Shown here: piece after piece, positions 1-9,900 of the stretch | How the letters are laid out: every line of letters begins with the position of its first letter | Numbering within the stretch: the stretch's first letter is position 1 | Assembly: GCA_050247075.1 (NCBI GenBank) | Contig: JBFWUW010000037.1 | Span: 1-64,000 of the forward strand | Length of the DNA: 64,000 bases | Source of the DNA: JBFWUW01 sp050247075 | GTDB taxonomy: Bacteria; Planctomycetota; Planctomycetia; Pirellulales; JBFWUW01 | Reading direction: 5' to 3' | The notes under the pieces: generated by a model | Told to the model about the DNA's origin: nothing | The model's database searches: none | Seen by the model: only the letters and a program-made list of their open reading frames with translations | Position numbers and translations under genes: made by a program

Positions 1-2
1 TC

Positions 3-110
3 ACCATGCTCAAGCGTCATCCCATCAAAGACAGCCTCCGCGGCAAGATGATCGGTTGTATGCTCAACACCAAGCTTCTTACGGAAGTTCTTGCCCTGCA
101 ACAAGATTGA
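3..110 (+). CDS. 3' end of probable ISAs1-type transposase (partial)
   Basis: An open frame enters from the left edge and stops at 108-110. It encodes about 35 residues including MLKRHPIKDSLRGKM and a final LLTEVLALQQD. This resembles the extreme C-terminus of ISAs1-family (IS4-like, DDE) transposases, which often end with a Lys/Arg-rich segment and a hydrophobic FLxEVL-like motif. Only the tail is visible, so no catalytic residue can be checked and it is unknown whether the element is intact. The degenerate DNA to the right fits an insertion boundary or a scar. The family call rests on recall of short similarity and is tentative. Confidence 0.42.
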   Translation, partial: TMLKRHPIKDSLRGKMIGCMLNTKLLTEVLALQQD

Positions 111-1001
111 TATGCGCTGACCGTGCCCTGCCGTCTACACGCACTCGGCAGAACGGCAAAGCATTGACGATTTCCAATAGTGAGACTCGAGATACACATA
201 TCGGTTCAGAAAGAATCTCTGATGAGGAGCTTAGCCGTGTGCCAGGATCGCGAGAACGCGGCTTTCGCGAGGCAAACAGCGCTAGCGGTTTCTTGGAGTA
301 CTGTTTGACAGCCGTAGCAGCGCTGTGGCCTAAGTTGCTTGAGTGGTTTCAATTGTTTCCAACGGCTACCACCTTTCCACGGCTGCGGCCAGTCTCTCCC
401 ATTGGCGGTCTCTATCCCTTCGACATTCCGAAAGGGGCCGGCGCGCATCATTCGGCGAATACATGACGACATCGCGCGCCAAGAAGCTGGTTCTGACAAT
501 CGCTGGCCATCGCGGGTATGTGTCTGGCCCACTGGCGGTGCCGGGCAGAATGAATCGAACATTCGATTTGCCCTTACCAGACAGCGCGGTCTGATTGGCG
601 GCTATTCGCTGGGTGTTGACCTTGAAACGATCGGTCGAATCGTGCGAGATGCCGCAGGCAGTGGCTGGTTCAGGGGGCCAAGCTTCGCTGGCGGCTTGAA
701 AGTCGTCTACCGCTTGCCGTGACTATCTGGCCAAACCTGACTATTACCCGACGCTGATCGCTAGAATCGTGGCGCTGCTGGCACGCACGCCACTTTGGCC
801 CTCGGGGCAATTTTCGCCAACGGCATGCTAACCACTAACTGCGACACTTCCGCAGGGCGTTCGAGTGAGTTACCGGTACCGCGCCAAGTGCTTCCGCAAA
901 AGGGGATACTTGGCCAACTGTCGAAGAACAACGGTACTAGCATTGGATGGGGGGGCGACCGCCACGCCGATTTGCCTCTTGGTTGCCTGCTGTTCGAAAC
1001 G
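111..1001. other. gene-poor degenerate stretch
   Basis: I see no convincing gene in this 0.9 kb. Several open frames of 60-130 codons overlap on both strands, but none has a ribosome binding site, recognisable motif or protein-like composition. The stretch lies between a transposase tail and a treY remnant, so it is probably decayed coding sequence. Confidence 0.5.
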
Positions 1002-1222
1002 GTGGAAGCAATCCTGGCTCACAAAGAGACTTGGCCCGACGAATCGCCCGTGGATGGAACCATTGGCTACGAAAGCTTGAATTCCGACAAGGGGCTGTTT
1101 GTCGATTCCTCCAGCCAACGAGCGTTCTGCGCCCGCTTTGTCGGCGAGCCGCTCGATCTCAAGGAAATTGCCCACCAAAGCAAACGGCTCGCTGGCCACA
1201 TGAACATGGCCAGCGAGCAGAG
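1002..1222 (+). pseudogene. treY: malto-oligosyltrehalose synthase (TreY) remnant
   Basis: About 73 codons in one open frame read VEAIL, then a PVDGTIGYESLN block, GLFVDSS, and a KRLAGHMNMASE block. This matches the order seen in TreY, the GH13 enzyme that rearranges the reducing end of maltodextrins to a trehalosyl unit: VEKIL, PVDGTTGYDFLN, GLFVD, and the KRLVxxxLASELN segment. There is no start codon context, the N-terminal half of the enzyme with its catalytic region is absent, and the frame runs into unrelated residues before stopping near 1310. The similarity is read by eye and covers only about a tenth of a normal TreY (700-900 residues), so I call a gene fragment. A transposase tail lies 0.9 kb upstream. 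Confidence 0.55.
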
Positions 1223-1306
1223 TCTATTGGGTCTGGTTATCTTGATCTCATGTGGCCCGTGGGCCGAACAGTTGGACAGTGGCGGAACTGGCTTGCGGGT
1301 GAGCTG

Positions 1307-2365
1307 CTAGCGGACGATGATATCATCGACCACTTGCGTGTCTCCTTCGCGGATCACAAAGAACTGCACCTTCTTCTTCTTGCCTTCGACCAACACCAAC
1401 TTGCGAGCGCTGGCTGGCTTGGCCTCATGCACGGTGGCGTCTTCCAGCGCTTCTTTGAGCTTTTCCAGGCCTTTTGCATCGTTATCGCCCAACTTGATCG
1501 CGGCAGCCAAGCCCTTGGCCCTTCTACTCGTCAAGTCGCTGACCGTGCTGATGTCGCCCGCCAAAACGGCCTCGACCACGCGCTGCACCACAAACTCGGG
1601 CGACTCTTCGTCAAACTTCTTGCCATTGGCCGTCTTGACACTAGATCCGCCTGAAGCTGTCGCTGCACCGCCGGCTGCGGGAGCGCCACCAGGAGCAGCA
1701 GCCGGTGCAGCACCAGGAGCAGCGCCCGGAGCGGCGACCGGGGGAGCACCCGGTACATCACCCGCAGGAGCGCCTGCTACGGCACCCGGAGCAGCCCCAG
1801 CGGGAGCGCCCGCAACAGCACCCGGTGGAGTGCCAGCAACAGCGCCGGGTACCGCGCCGGCGGGAGTACCGGGTACATCGCCCGGAGGAGTGCCTGGTAC
1901 AGCGCCCGGTACCGCACCTGCGGGAGCGCCCGGAATGGCACCCGGTGGAGTGCCAGGAACAGCGCCCGGAACGGTACCTGCGGGAGCACCGGGGATTGAA
2001 CCCGGAACAGCGCCTGGTGCGGCGCCTGCGGGAGCTCCTGGGATTGAACCTGGAGCAGCACCCGCGGGAGCGCCTGGGACTGAGCCCGGAACAGCGCCAG
2101 GTGCGGCACCCGCGGGAGCGCCTGGGATTGAGCCGGGAGCCGCGCCCGGTGCCGTACTGGCTGGCGCGGCCGCGGGAGCCGACGCACTGCCAGCCGCCGG
2201 CTGAGTGCTGCTTGGTGCCGCGGCGGGAGCCGAGGAAGGGGCATTCTGCGCCACGGTGGCGGGGCTGTCTGATGAAGCAGCGGGCGGGCTGCTATCGGAG
2301 CCGCCGCAACCAGACATCGAGCATACAGCCAGCAGGCAGGCACAGGTCCAAACGGTTCGCGACAT
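1307..2365 (-). CDS. lipoprotein with PGAPAG-type tandem repeats
   Basis: This 352-residue exported protein has a signal peptide ending in a lipobox (CSMSGC) with Cys at about residue 20, so it is probably lipid-anchored. After a Ser/Ala/Pro linker comes a long low-complexity tract (about residues 70-230) of near-perfect repeats built on PGAPAGAAPG, PGSIPGAPAG and PGAVPGTPPG. The last 110 residues (starting VKTANGKKFDEES) are non-repetitive and look like a small folded domain with a predicted helix-rich start and beta-strand end. The start at 2365 is chosen because an ATG with GGAG about 8 bases upstream opens the signal peptide; the frame extends further upstream without one. The Pro/Gly/Ala tract may act as a flexible or collagen-like spacer. 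Function is unknown. Confidence 0.8.
   Translation of the reverse strand: MSRTVWTCACLLAVCSMSGCGGSDSSPPAASSDSPATVAQNAPSSAPAAAPSSTQPAAGSASAPAAAPASTAPGAAPGSIPGAPAGAAPGAVPGSVPGAPAGAAPGSIPGAPAGAAPGAVPGSIPGAPAGTVPGAVPGTPPGAIPGAPAGAVPGAVPGTPPGDVPGTPAGAVPGAVAGTPPGAVAGAPAGAAPGAVAGAPAGDVPGAPPVAAPGAAPGAAPAAAPGGAPAAGGAATASGGSSVKTANGKKFDEESPEFVVQRVVEAVLAGDISTVSDLTSRRAKGLAAAIKLGDNDAKGLEKLKEALEDATVHEAKPASARKLVLVEGKKKKVQFFVIREGDTQVVDDIIVR
1680..2160. repeat. coding tandem repeat, degenerate 15-30 bp units
   Basis: DNA encoding the PGAPAG tract of the lipoprotein. Units such as GCGGGAGCGCC and CCCGGAACAGC recur with small changes on a roughly 15-base half-unit and 30-45-base super-unit. The opposite strand is also open and codes for a mirror-like PGTAPAG repeat, which is a composition artefact. 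Such arrays commonly change copy number by slippage. Confidence 0.75.
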
Positions 2366-2603
2366 GATCAACTCCAGTGGTAAGTAACTAGTCGCCGGCA
2401 ACTCTTGGGTTGCACTCGCATCTAGAATTAGCAGCGCGGCGGGAAGGTCGTCCACGCATTTTGCCCGTTCGAGGCCATTTTCACAAGCGAAATCACGGTA
2501 ACACGCCCGCTTTTAGCCCCTTGAGTCCCAGCCGCGAAAGCCCTAATTTAACGCTTCGCAACACCTTTTTCCCGGCCAGTCCGAAAACCAAAAGTCTCTG
2601 CCC

Positions 2604-3725
2604 ATGCCTGCTTCCAGCCGAAAACCGCCCATCCGCATTGCCATCATCGGAGCTGGCGCGGTCAGCGACTACCACCATGTGCCCGGCATCCGGCTCGATC
2701 CGCGGGCCACCTTGGCGGCCGTTTGCGACACCAACCCCGCTTTGCTGGCGCAGCGCCGGCAAGACTGGCAAATCGATAAGGCCTTTGCCGATCCGTTGGC
2801 CTGCGCGGTCGATCCCGACATCGACGCCGTCATCATCGCCACGCCCAACTTTACGCATCACCCCATTGCCGTGGCCGCCGCCAAGGCCGGCAAGCATGTC
2901 ATGTGCGAGAAGCCGCTGGGCCTGTCGGCCGAACAGGTCCGCCAGATGTACGTCGCCGCGCGCGACGCCGGCGTGGTCCATATGACCGCCTTCACCTATC
3001 GCTTTGCCCCCTCGATGCGTTATCTGCGGCATCTCCTCAAGGCTGGGCAGCTCGGCCAGCCCCGTCACTTTCGTTCGCAGCGTTTCTTGGACTGGCCCGA
3101 GACAAGTTGGAGCTGGCGGCAATACAAGGACACGGCCGGTGCCGGCGACCTGTTCGACATGACCATCCATCGCATCGACTTCGCCCTCGACCTGATGGGT
3201 CCCTTGAAGAGCGTATCCGGGGCGGTTGCCCAATTCGTGCCGCGCGACAAGAACCCGGACGGCACCCCTTGCAAGCCGTCGGAGGTCGACGATTGGTCGT
3301 GCCTGATTGGCGAGTTTGAATCCGGGGCGGTCGGCGTGTGGGAAGGAACAACACTGGCCAAGGGATACGGCCTGTCGGGCTTTGGCCACGAATGGGCAGA
3401 GGTCAATGGGTCGGAAGGCTCGGCCGTCTACCGCCTGCACGAGCCCAACACCATCTTGCTGGGCAAAACGGGCCAAGACCTGGCCCCGGTCGATGTCCCC
3501 AGCGAGTTCCTCAAACCGGCCGGCAGCCCGCGCGACCCCAGCCAAGGCAAACCGGCCACGGTCTTCCGCTACGACCTGGTGTGGGAATTTGTCTCAGCCA
3601 TTGTGGAAGGACGTCAGGCGGTCCCCAGCTTTTGGGATGGCCTCAACGCCCAATTGGTCGCCGACGCCGTCCTCAAGTCACACGCCGAGCGCCGCTGGAT
3701 CGACGCGCCGAACGACCCGGTATAG
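2604..3725 (+). CDS. Gfo/Idh/MocA family NAD(P)-dependent oxidoreductase
   Basis: This 373-residue protein carries the family's N-terminal Rossmann fold: GAGAVSDYHH near residues 14-23 is the dinucleotide-binding turn, followed by the conserved ATPNFTHH segment and the MCEKPLGL motif with its catalytic-region Lys. The C-terminal half (FTYRFAPSMRYLRHL onward) is the substrate-binding alpha/beta domain. Family members oxidise or epimerise sugars, inositols and related polyols; the substrate cannot be read from sequence. The ATG at 2604 directly precedes the Rossmann domain. No partner gene is on the same strand nearby, and the gene converges on the proline-catabolism gene with 19 bases between stops. 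Confidence 0.9.
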   Translation: MPASSRKPPIRIAIIGAGAVSDYHHVPGIRLDPRATLAAVCDTNPALLAQRRQDWQIDKAFADPLACAVDPDIDAVIIATPNFTHHPIAVAAAKAGKHVMCEKPLGLSAEQVRQMYVAARDAGVVHMTAFTYRFAPSMRYLRHLLKAGQLGQPRHFRSQRFLDWPETSWSWRQYKDTAGAGDLFDMTIHRIDFALDLMGPLKSVSGAVAQFVPRDKNPDGTPCKPSEVDDWSCLIGEFESGAVGVWEGTTLAKGYGLSGFGHEWAEVNGSEGSAVYRLHEPNTILLGKTGQDLAPVDVPSEFLKPAGSPRDPSQGKPATVFRYDLVWEFVSAIVEGRQAVPSFWDGLNAQLVADAVLKSHAERRWIDAPNDPV

Positions 3726-3744
3726 GAGAGTTGTTGGCGGTGCC

Positions 3745-6700
3745 TCAACTCCCTTTTTCCGCGGGTGGGGCAAAGCCGCGGCGCATGGTGTTTTCCGTAA
3801 TGGTGCGGGGGATGGTGAATTGCAGGAGGTAGTCGGGGCCGCCTGCCTGGCTGCCGATGCCGGACATTTTAAAGCCGCCGAACGGCTGCCGCCCGACGAG
3901 TGCGCCGGTGGTGGGGCGGTTGATGTACAGGTTGCCTACCTGGAATTCCTCGCGAACGCGGTCCAGATTGGCCGGGCTGCGCGAGAAGATGCCGCCGGTA
4001 AGCGCGTATTCGGTGCCGTTGGCAACCGCCAGGGCTTCGTCCAGGTCTTGGGCTTTGATGACGGCCAACACGGGACCAAAAATTTCCTCCTGGGCGATGC
4101 GGGCGGTCGGCGGCACATCGGCAAAAATGTGCGGGCCAATGTAGTAGCCTTGCTCGGCCAAGGGACCGGCCGAAACGGCCAGCACCTCGCGCCCTTCGCC
4201 GCGGCCGATCTCGGTGTATTTGAGAACTCGATCGTAAGATTCCTGGTCGATCACCGGGCCGACGCTGCTGGCGGGGTCTTCGGCGGGGCCAAGTTGAAGG
4301 CTCCGCGTGGCTTCGATTAGCCGTTTGAGGAACGGCTCGTAAACGCCCGCCAGCACGATACAACGGGAGCAGGCGGAACATTTTTGGCCTTGGTAGCCAA
4401 AGGCACTCTTGACCACGCCTAGCACGGCCTCGTCCAGGTCGGCGTCGTCATCGACGATGATGGCGTTTTTGCCTCCCATCTCGGCGATCACCCGCTTCAC
4501 GCCGCGATGCGACTTTTGGGAAACGACCGCCGCCTGGGCGTTGATGGCCAACCCCACGGCCCGCGACCCGGTAAAGGCAATCAGGGCCACATCGGGATGA
4601 TCGACCAGCGCCGCGCCGACGACCTCGCCCCGGCCCGGCAAATAGTTTAGCACGCCAGGGGGCAGGCCAACCTGCCGAAAGATATCCATCAGTTGGTTGG
4701 CTACCACGGGCGATTGCTCGGCGGGCTTCATCACGACGGTATTACCTGTCACCAGGGCGGCGGTCGTCATCCCCGTCAGGATGGCCAGTGGAAAATTCCA
4801 GGGGGCAATGACCGCCGCCACGCCGCGCGGGCGGTAGAGCATGCGGTTTTCCTCGCCTGGCACGTCAACCTGGCGCCCCTGCAAATGACAGGCGGCGGCC
4901 GCGTAATACTCGCAGAAGTCGATGGCCTCGCAGACATCGCCATCGGCCTCGCGCCAAGTCTTGCCGCATTCCACGACTTGCCAGGCCGCCAGCTCAAAGC
5001 GTTGCTGGCGCATGGCTGCCGCCGCCTGACGCAAGAATTCGGCCCGCTCTTCCACCGGTCGGGTTGCCCAGGCCGGCCAGGCGTTACTGGCGGCGGCCAC
5101 GGCTTGCTCGACATGGGGCAACTCGGCCGACGCGGCGGTCCCCACGCGCTGCGCCTTGTAGGATGGATTGTGCGAGGCCAGCCGCTGGTCGGTGTCGATC
5201 TCTTGGCCGTCAATAAAAAGCGGGCAAAACTCATCGATACTGCCCATGACTTCCACGATCGCCGCCGCCATGCCCCGGCGGTTTTCCTCCTGGGAAAAAT
5301 CCAACGGCGGCTCGTTAGAAAACGCCGCCACATCTTGAATAGTGCCTGCGGTGTCATTCGTCATTGGACCATCCTCATTCGGCGTTTCCCCTTCCTCCGG
5401 CTTCCGCAACAAAACTTCCGTGTCAACTTGGTCGGCAAAGCTGGCGCGCAAGAAGGAGTCGTTGGAGGTGTTCTCCAGCAGCCGCCGCACCAAATAGGCC
5501 ATGCCGGGAATCAATTCGCCGTAAGGCATGTAGATCCGCAGCCGGTGGCCCATCTTGACCAAGGTGTCTTTCTCGGCATCGGCCATGCCGTACAGCATTT
5601 GCAGCTCGTAGCCTGGCGGCGGCAGGCCAACTTGCCGGGCCGCGGCAATGCCATGGGCCAGCGAGCGAATGTTGTGGCTGGCCAAGGCGGGTCGCAAGTG
5701 CTGGTGATTTCGCATCAGGAAGCGAGTACAGAGCTCGTAACAGGCGTCCGATTGCCACTTCTGTTGATAGACCGGCACCGGCCAGCCAACCTGTTGCGCG
5801 TGGACCGTTTCGTAGTCCCAATAGGCTCCCTTTACGAGCCGCACCCACACCGAGTGTTTTCTCTTGGCGGCCCAGTCGCGCAGTACCAGCAGATCGCGCT
5901 GGGCATCACGCAGGTAGCATTGAATGACAATGCCAACATCTTGCCAGTCGCGGAATTCTTCCTCCAACAGCACCTGTTGAAAAATGGCTAAAGTAGTCGC
6001 CTTGGTCTTGTACGATTCCATATCGACATGCACGTAGGCCCTCTGCTGCCGCGCCGCGCGAAAGATCGGCCGCAACCGGGCCAACACGCGATTGGCCGTG
6101 CCGGCCTGGTCGATGCAGTCGAACTGGCTGTCGAGGGCTGAGAGCTTGATCGACAAGTTAAAACGTGGCAGCTCGGTGAACAGGCCGCGGTCGATCTGTG
6201 GATCCTCGGGCCAGGTGTTAACCGTGGGGGCCACGTTTTGAATCAGGTTCAGGCACTCGTCCGCGTAGCGGTCGGCCTCGCAGTCACTGGTCACCGCTTC
6301 GCCCAAGATATCGAGCGTAAAGGCCTGCCGCGCTTTTCGCACGCGCTTGACCGCCGCCAGGACTTCCTCGGTATTAGTGCCGGCGATAAAGCGCCGGGCG
6401 TGGCTCATGGCATTTCGCCGCGCGGCGATGGCCAATGCCCGACCCGCCACCGAACGGGGCGTGGCCACGGCCAGCCCAAGCCGCACGGCGGCCGGCAGAT
6501 GGCGGTCCACCTCGTGAAAATACTCGTGCAGGTGCCGCGTGACCGATTCACTGGTCGAAAGCATCGGCAGCACGTCAATAAAGCGAAACATCTGCACCTT
6601 AACCGATTCGTCCTGCATGGCCCAGGCCATGATGCGGTCGTCCCACCAACGGCGCTGCAAGATGCCAGGCTGGCGATGCCCCAAATGGTCGAAGATATAG

Positions 6701-6774
6701 CGGCCAACTTCCTGGGTTGTCCGCTCCACCGCGGCTAGTTCCCTCTCCGGCAGATCGTCGAGCAACTTGTTCAC
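3745..6774 (-). CDS. putA: bifunctional proline dehydrogenase / glutamate-semialdehyde dehydrogenase
   Basis: This 1009-residue enzyme would convert proline to glutamate in two steps. The N-terminal half (about 150-470) is a proline dehydrogenase barrel with the FAD-site motifs LVKGAYWDYE and ALASHNIRSLA. The C-terminal half (about 530-985) is an aldehyde dehydrogenase with APWNFPLAI, the nucleotide-binding FTGSRAVGL, EMGGKNAIIVDDDAD and the catalytic Cys at about 799 in YQGQKCSACSR. The C-terminal GGFKMSGIGSQAGGPDYL is typical of P5C dehydrogenases. Unlike enterobacterial PutA (about 1320 residues) there is no ribbon-helix-helix DNA-binding N-terminus and no extra C-terminal domain, so it should be an enzyme only, not its own repressor. 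The predicted start is GTG at 6774. An ATG-dependent shorter form cannot be excluded. Confidence 0.92.
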   Translation of the reverse strand: MNKLLDDLPERELAAVERTTQEVGRYIFDHLGHRQPGILQRRWWDDRIMAWAMQDESVKVQMFRFIDVLPMLSTSESVTRHLHEYFHEVDRHLPAAVRLGLAVATPRSVAGRALAIAARRNAMSHARRFIAGTNTEEVLAAVKRVRKARQAFTLDILGEAVTSDCEADRYADECLNLIQNVAPTVNTWPEDPQIDRGLFTELPRFNLSIKLSALDSQFDCIDQAGTANRVLARLRPIFRAARQQRAYVHVDMESYKTKATTLAIFQQVLLEEEFRDWQDVGIVIQCYLRDAQRDLLVLRDWAAKRKHSVWVRLVKGAYWDYETVHAQQVGWPVPVYQQKWQSDACYELCTRFLMRNHQHLRPALASHNIRSLAHGIAAARQVGLPPPGYELQMLYGMADAEKDTLVKMGHRLRIYMPYGELIPGMAYLVRRLLENTSNDSFLRASFADQVDTEVLLRKPEEGETPNEDGPMTNDTAGTIQDVAAFSNEPPLDFSQEENRRGMAAAIVEVMGSIDEFCPLFIDGQEIDTDQRLASHNPSYKAQRVGTAASAELPHVEQAVAAASNAWPAWATRPVEERAEFLRQAAAAMRQQRFELAAWQVVECGKTWREADGDVCEAIDFCEYYAAAACHLQGRQVDVPGEENRMLYRPRGVAAVIAPWNFPLAILTGMTTAALVTGNTVVMKPAEQSPVVANQLMDIFRQVGLPPGVLNYLPGRGEVVGAALVDHPDVALIAFTGSRAVGLAINAQAAVVSQKSHRGVKRVIAEMGGKNAIIVDDDADLDEAVLGVVKSAFGYQGQKCSACSRCIVLAGVYEPFLKRLIEATRSLQLGPAEDPASSVGPVIDQESYDRVLKYTEIGRGEGREVLAVSAGPLAEQGYYIGPHIFADVPPTARIAQEEIFGPVLAVIKAQDLDEALAVANGTEYALTGGIFSRSPANLDRVREEFQVGNLYINRPTTGALVGRQPFGGFKMSGIGSQAGGPDYLLQFTIPRTITENTMRRGFAPPAEKGS

Positions 6775-6980
6775 GGGCCACGTGCCAAGGGTGAAAAACG
6801 AGAGCTATCGCCGCACTTGCATCGTACGGCGGTGCCGGCGTACGTCAACGGCGGCTTGTAGTTTGCGGTAGGGGGGATGAGAATGGAGGAAGGAGTTTCG
6901 ATTTTGGATTTTTGATTTGCGATTGGCTGTCGATATTGGTCGGTTGATACTTTTCCCTTATTTCGCCTGATTGTTCGCCC

Positions 6981-9900
6981 ATGCTTTCATTGAGACAGTA
7001 CGCTGTTGTTGGTTGGTTGATATTCCTGGTAGCGGGGAGGGTAGGCGCTGCCGAGCCGGCGAGTGAGTCGACGGAAGCGTTCGAACGGCTGGGGAAGCAG
7101 TACGATAGCGATGTTCGTCCGCTGCTCAAGCAGTTCTGCTTGGATTGCCACTCCAGCGATAAGCCCGAGGGGGAGTTGGATCTGGAAAGGTTTGCCACGC
7201 TGGCCGATGTTCGCACCGACACCAAGGTTTGGCTCAAAGCGGCCGAAATGTTAGACAACGGCGAAATGCCACCTAAGGGTTCCGCACAGCCATTGTCGCA
7301 ACAACGCCAGTCGTTGCGAAATTGGATCGCCGAGTACCTGGACGCCGAGGCCTTGGCCAGCGCCGGCGACCCGGGCCCCGTCGTGTTGCGGCGGCTGAAC
7401 AATGCCGAGTACACCTACACCGTCCGCGATTTGACCGCGGCCGAACTCTCGCCTGCCCGTGAGTTTCCCAGCGACAGCGCGGCGGGCGAAGGCTTCACCA
7501 ACACCGGCAGCGCCTTGGTCATGTCGCCAGCGCTATTGACCAAATATCTGGATGCCGGCAAGGATATCGCCAGCCATGCCGTGCTGTTGCCCGATGGCTT
7601 CCGTTTTTCCCATTCGGCCAACCGCAACGACTGGATCAACGATATTCTGGCCCAGATTCGGCAACTGTACTTTGAACAGACCGACTCCGCTGGCGGCACG
7701 CGGGTGAATCTGCAAGGGATCGTTTTTGACACCAACGGTGGCGGACGGTTGCCGGTGGCGGCTTATCTGCAAGCCACCTTGGCCGAACGTGATGCGCTGG
7801 CCGCTGGAAGCAAAACAACTGGGGATGTTGCCAAGGAACGCGGACTCAGCCCCAAATACCTGGCGGCGTTGTGGGGGATGCTCAACGAAAAGGAGGGTTC
7901 GCTGCTGTTGGACCGTGTGCGGCAACGCTGGAAGTTGGCCCGGCCGGAAGATGCCGAAGCACTGGCCGCTGAGATTGCCGTTTGGCAAAACGCCCTGACG
8001 CGGTTTCAGAGTGTAGGGCACATGAAGCCCTGGATGACACCCGCCGCGCCGCTAACGGCCCAGCAAGAGATTCGCTACAAGCTGCCGGCGGACGCCGCTG
8101 GCGATGTCGTTTTTTATCTGACAGCCCTTGAGGCAGGCGACGGTGCGGTGGGGGATGCGGCCTTGTGGCAACGCCCGCGGTTGGTGGCACCGGGCCGGCC
8201 CGATCTTTTGTTGCGCGACGTGCGGCGCTTTACCCGCCTGATGGCGTCGCGTCGCGGCCAGTTGTTTGCCGCCACCGCCAATTGCCTGAAGGCGGCGGCT
8301 GAAGCCAGCCTGGGCGACGCGGAAATCGACATCGCCGAATTGGCCCGGCGGCACAACACCGACGCCAGCTCGCTGCAATCGTGGCTCGATTTCCTCGGCA
8401 TCGGCCCCACGGCCACGCAAAAGCTCGACTTGTTTCAAGGCAAAATCGTCAACGCGTCGGGCTACGATTTCATCCGCGGCTGGGGATCGCACGATACGCC
8501 GCTGCTGTTGGCGAACTCCTCGGACCAACATGTGCGCGTCCCCGGCAACATGAAACCGCACGGAGTGACGGTCCACCCGTCGCCAACGTTGCAGGCCGCC
8601 GTGGGCTGGCGCAGCCCCGTATCCGCCCGGCTGCGGGTGGAAGGCAAGGTTTCGCATGCTCATCCCGAATGCGGCAACGGCATTGTCTGGTCGTTGGAAC
8701 TGCGGCGGGGTGCCGTCCGGCAACGATTGGCCAACGGTACGGCTGGCGGCAATCGGGATGCAGCCATTGGGCCAATCGAGTCGTTGGCGGTACGGCCGGG
8801 GGACCTGGTTTCGCTGCTGGTCGGTCCCCGCGATGGCAACCATGCGTGCGATTTGACGGATCTGGAGCTAACGCTCAAGAGCGACAAGCCCGACGGGCCG
8901 GCTTGGAGCCTGACGAGTGATGTCTCGCCCGACGTACAGGCCGGCAACCCGCACGCCGACCGATTGGGCAACAAGGATGTCTGGCACTTCTATACCGAGC
9001 CCGTTTCGGCAGCGTCCGCGGGGCCCGACATCCCCGCCGGATCGCTGCTGGCCCGCTGGCAGTTGGCGGATAAGGCAGACGAAAAGGCCAGCCTGGCGAA
9101 GGAACTACAAGCGTTGCTCTCCGGCCCGCCCCCCGCCGATGCCAATCATCCAGACGCGGCTCTATATCAACAGCTTGCCTCGCTAGGGGGCCCGCTGTTC
9201 GCGGCGGAATGGCAATCGTTGTTGAACAAGCCGGAGGATGCGGGAAATGATGGCCAATCGCCAGCATCCGAACCGGCGACCGACGAAGAAACCGCCGCGC
9301 CGCTGCCGGGCCTGGATCCGGCATTGTTCGGCAAGCTGCCGGACGGCAGGAGAATCGACGATGCCGATCTATGCTTTGCCGCCCCGGCATCGATGGAAAT
9401 TCGCCTGCCTGCCGACCTGGCGGCGGGGGCCGAGTTTGTCGCCGTGGGAACATTGGTGCAAACAAGCGAGAAACAGGGCAGCATTCAACTGCAAGCCGCG
9501 GGCGACAAGCCCGATGATTTGACTGCGCTGCGGCCCGACCTGCCGATTGTCGTCCGCGATGGCAGCGCAGCGCGGCAACGGTTTGAGAAAGCTTGCGACG
9601 ATTTCCGAAGTTGGTTTCCCGCCGCATTGTGCTACACCAAGATCGTGCCGGTCGATGAGGTCGTGACGCTGACGTTGTTTCATCGCGAGGATGAAGAGCT
9701 ATCGCGGCTGCTGCTGGACGACGAACAGCATGCCCGGCTGGACCGACTGTGGCAAGAACTGCACTTTATCAGTGGCGATGCCCTGACCTTGGTCGATGCC
9801 TTCGCCCAACTGCTGGAGTATGCCTCACAAGATAGCGACCCCAAACTGTTCGAACCCTTCCGCCAGCCGATCATGGACCGCGCCGCGGCTTTCCGCCAAA

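Noticed and set aside
947..1654. A 235-codon plus-strand frame overlapping the treY remnant and the lipoprotein C-terminus.
   Set aside because: It has no protein-like features and overlaps two better-supported features in other frames.
1317..2204. A long open frame on the plus strand with PGTAPAGAP repeats opposite the lipoprotein.
   Set aside because: It is the mirror of the repeat-coding strand; GC-rich Pro/Gly/Ala repeats stay open on both strands. The minus strand has a leader, lipobox and ribosome site.
4693..5991. A 432-codon plus-strand frame inside the proline-catabolism gene.
   Set aside because: It is antisense to well-supported aldehyde dehydrogenase sequence; the composition is His/Gly/Arg-rich, typical of an antisense frame.
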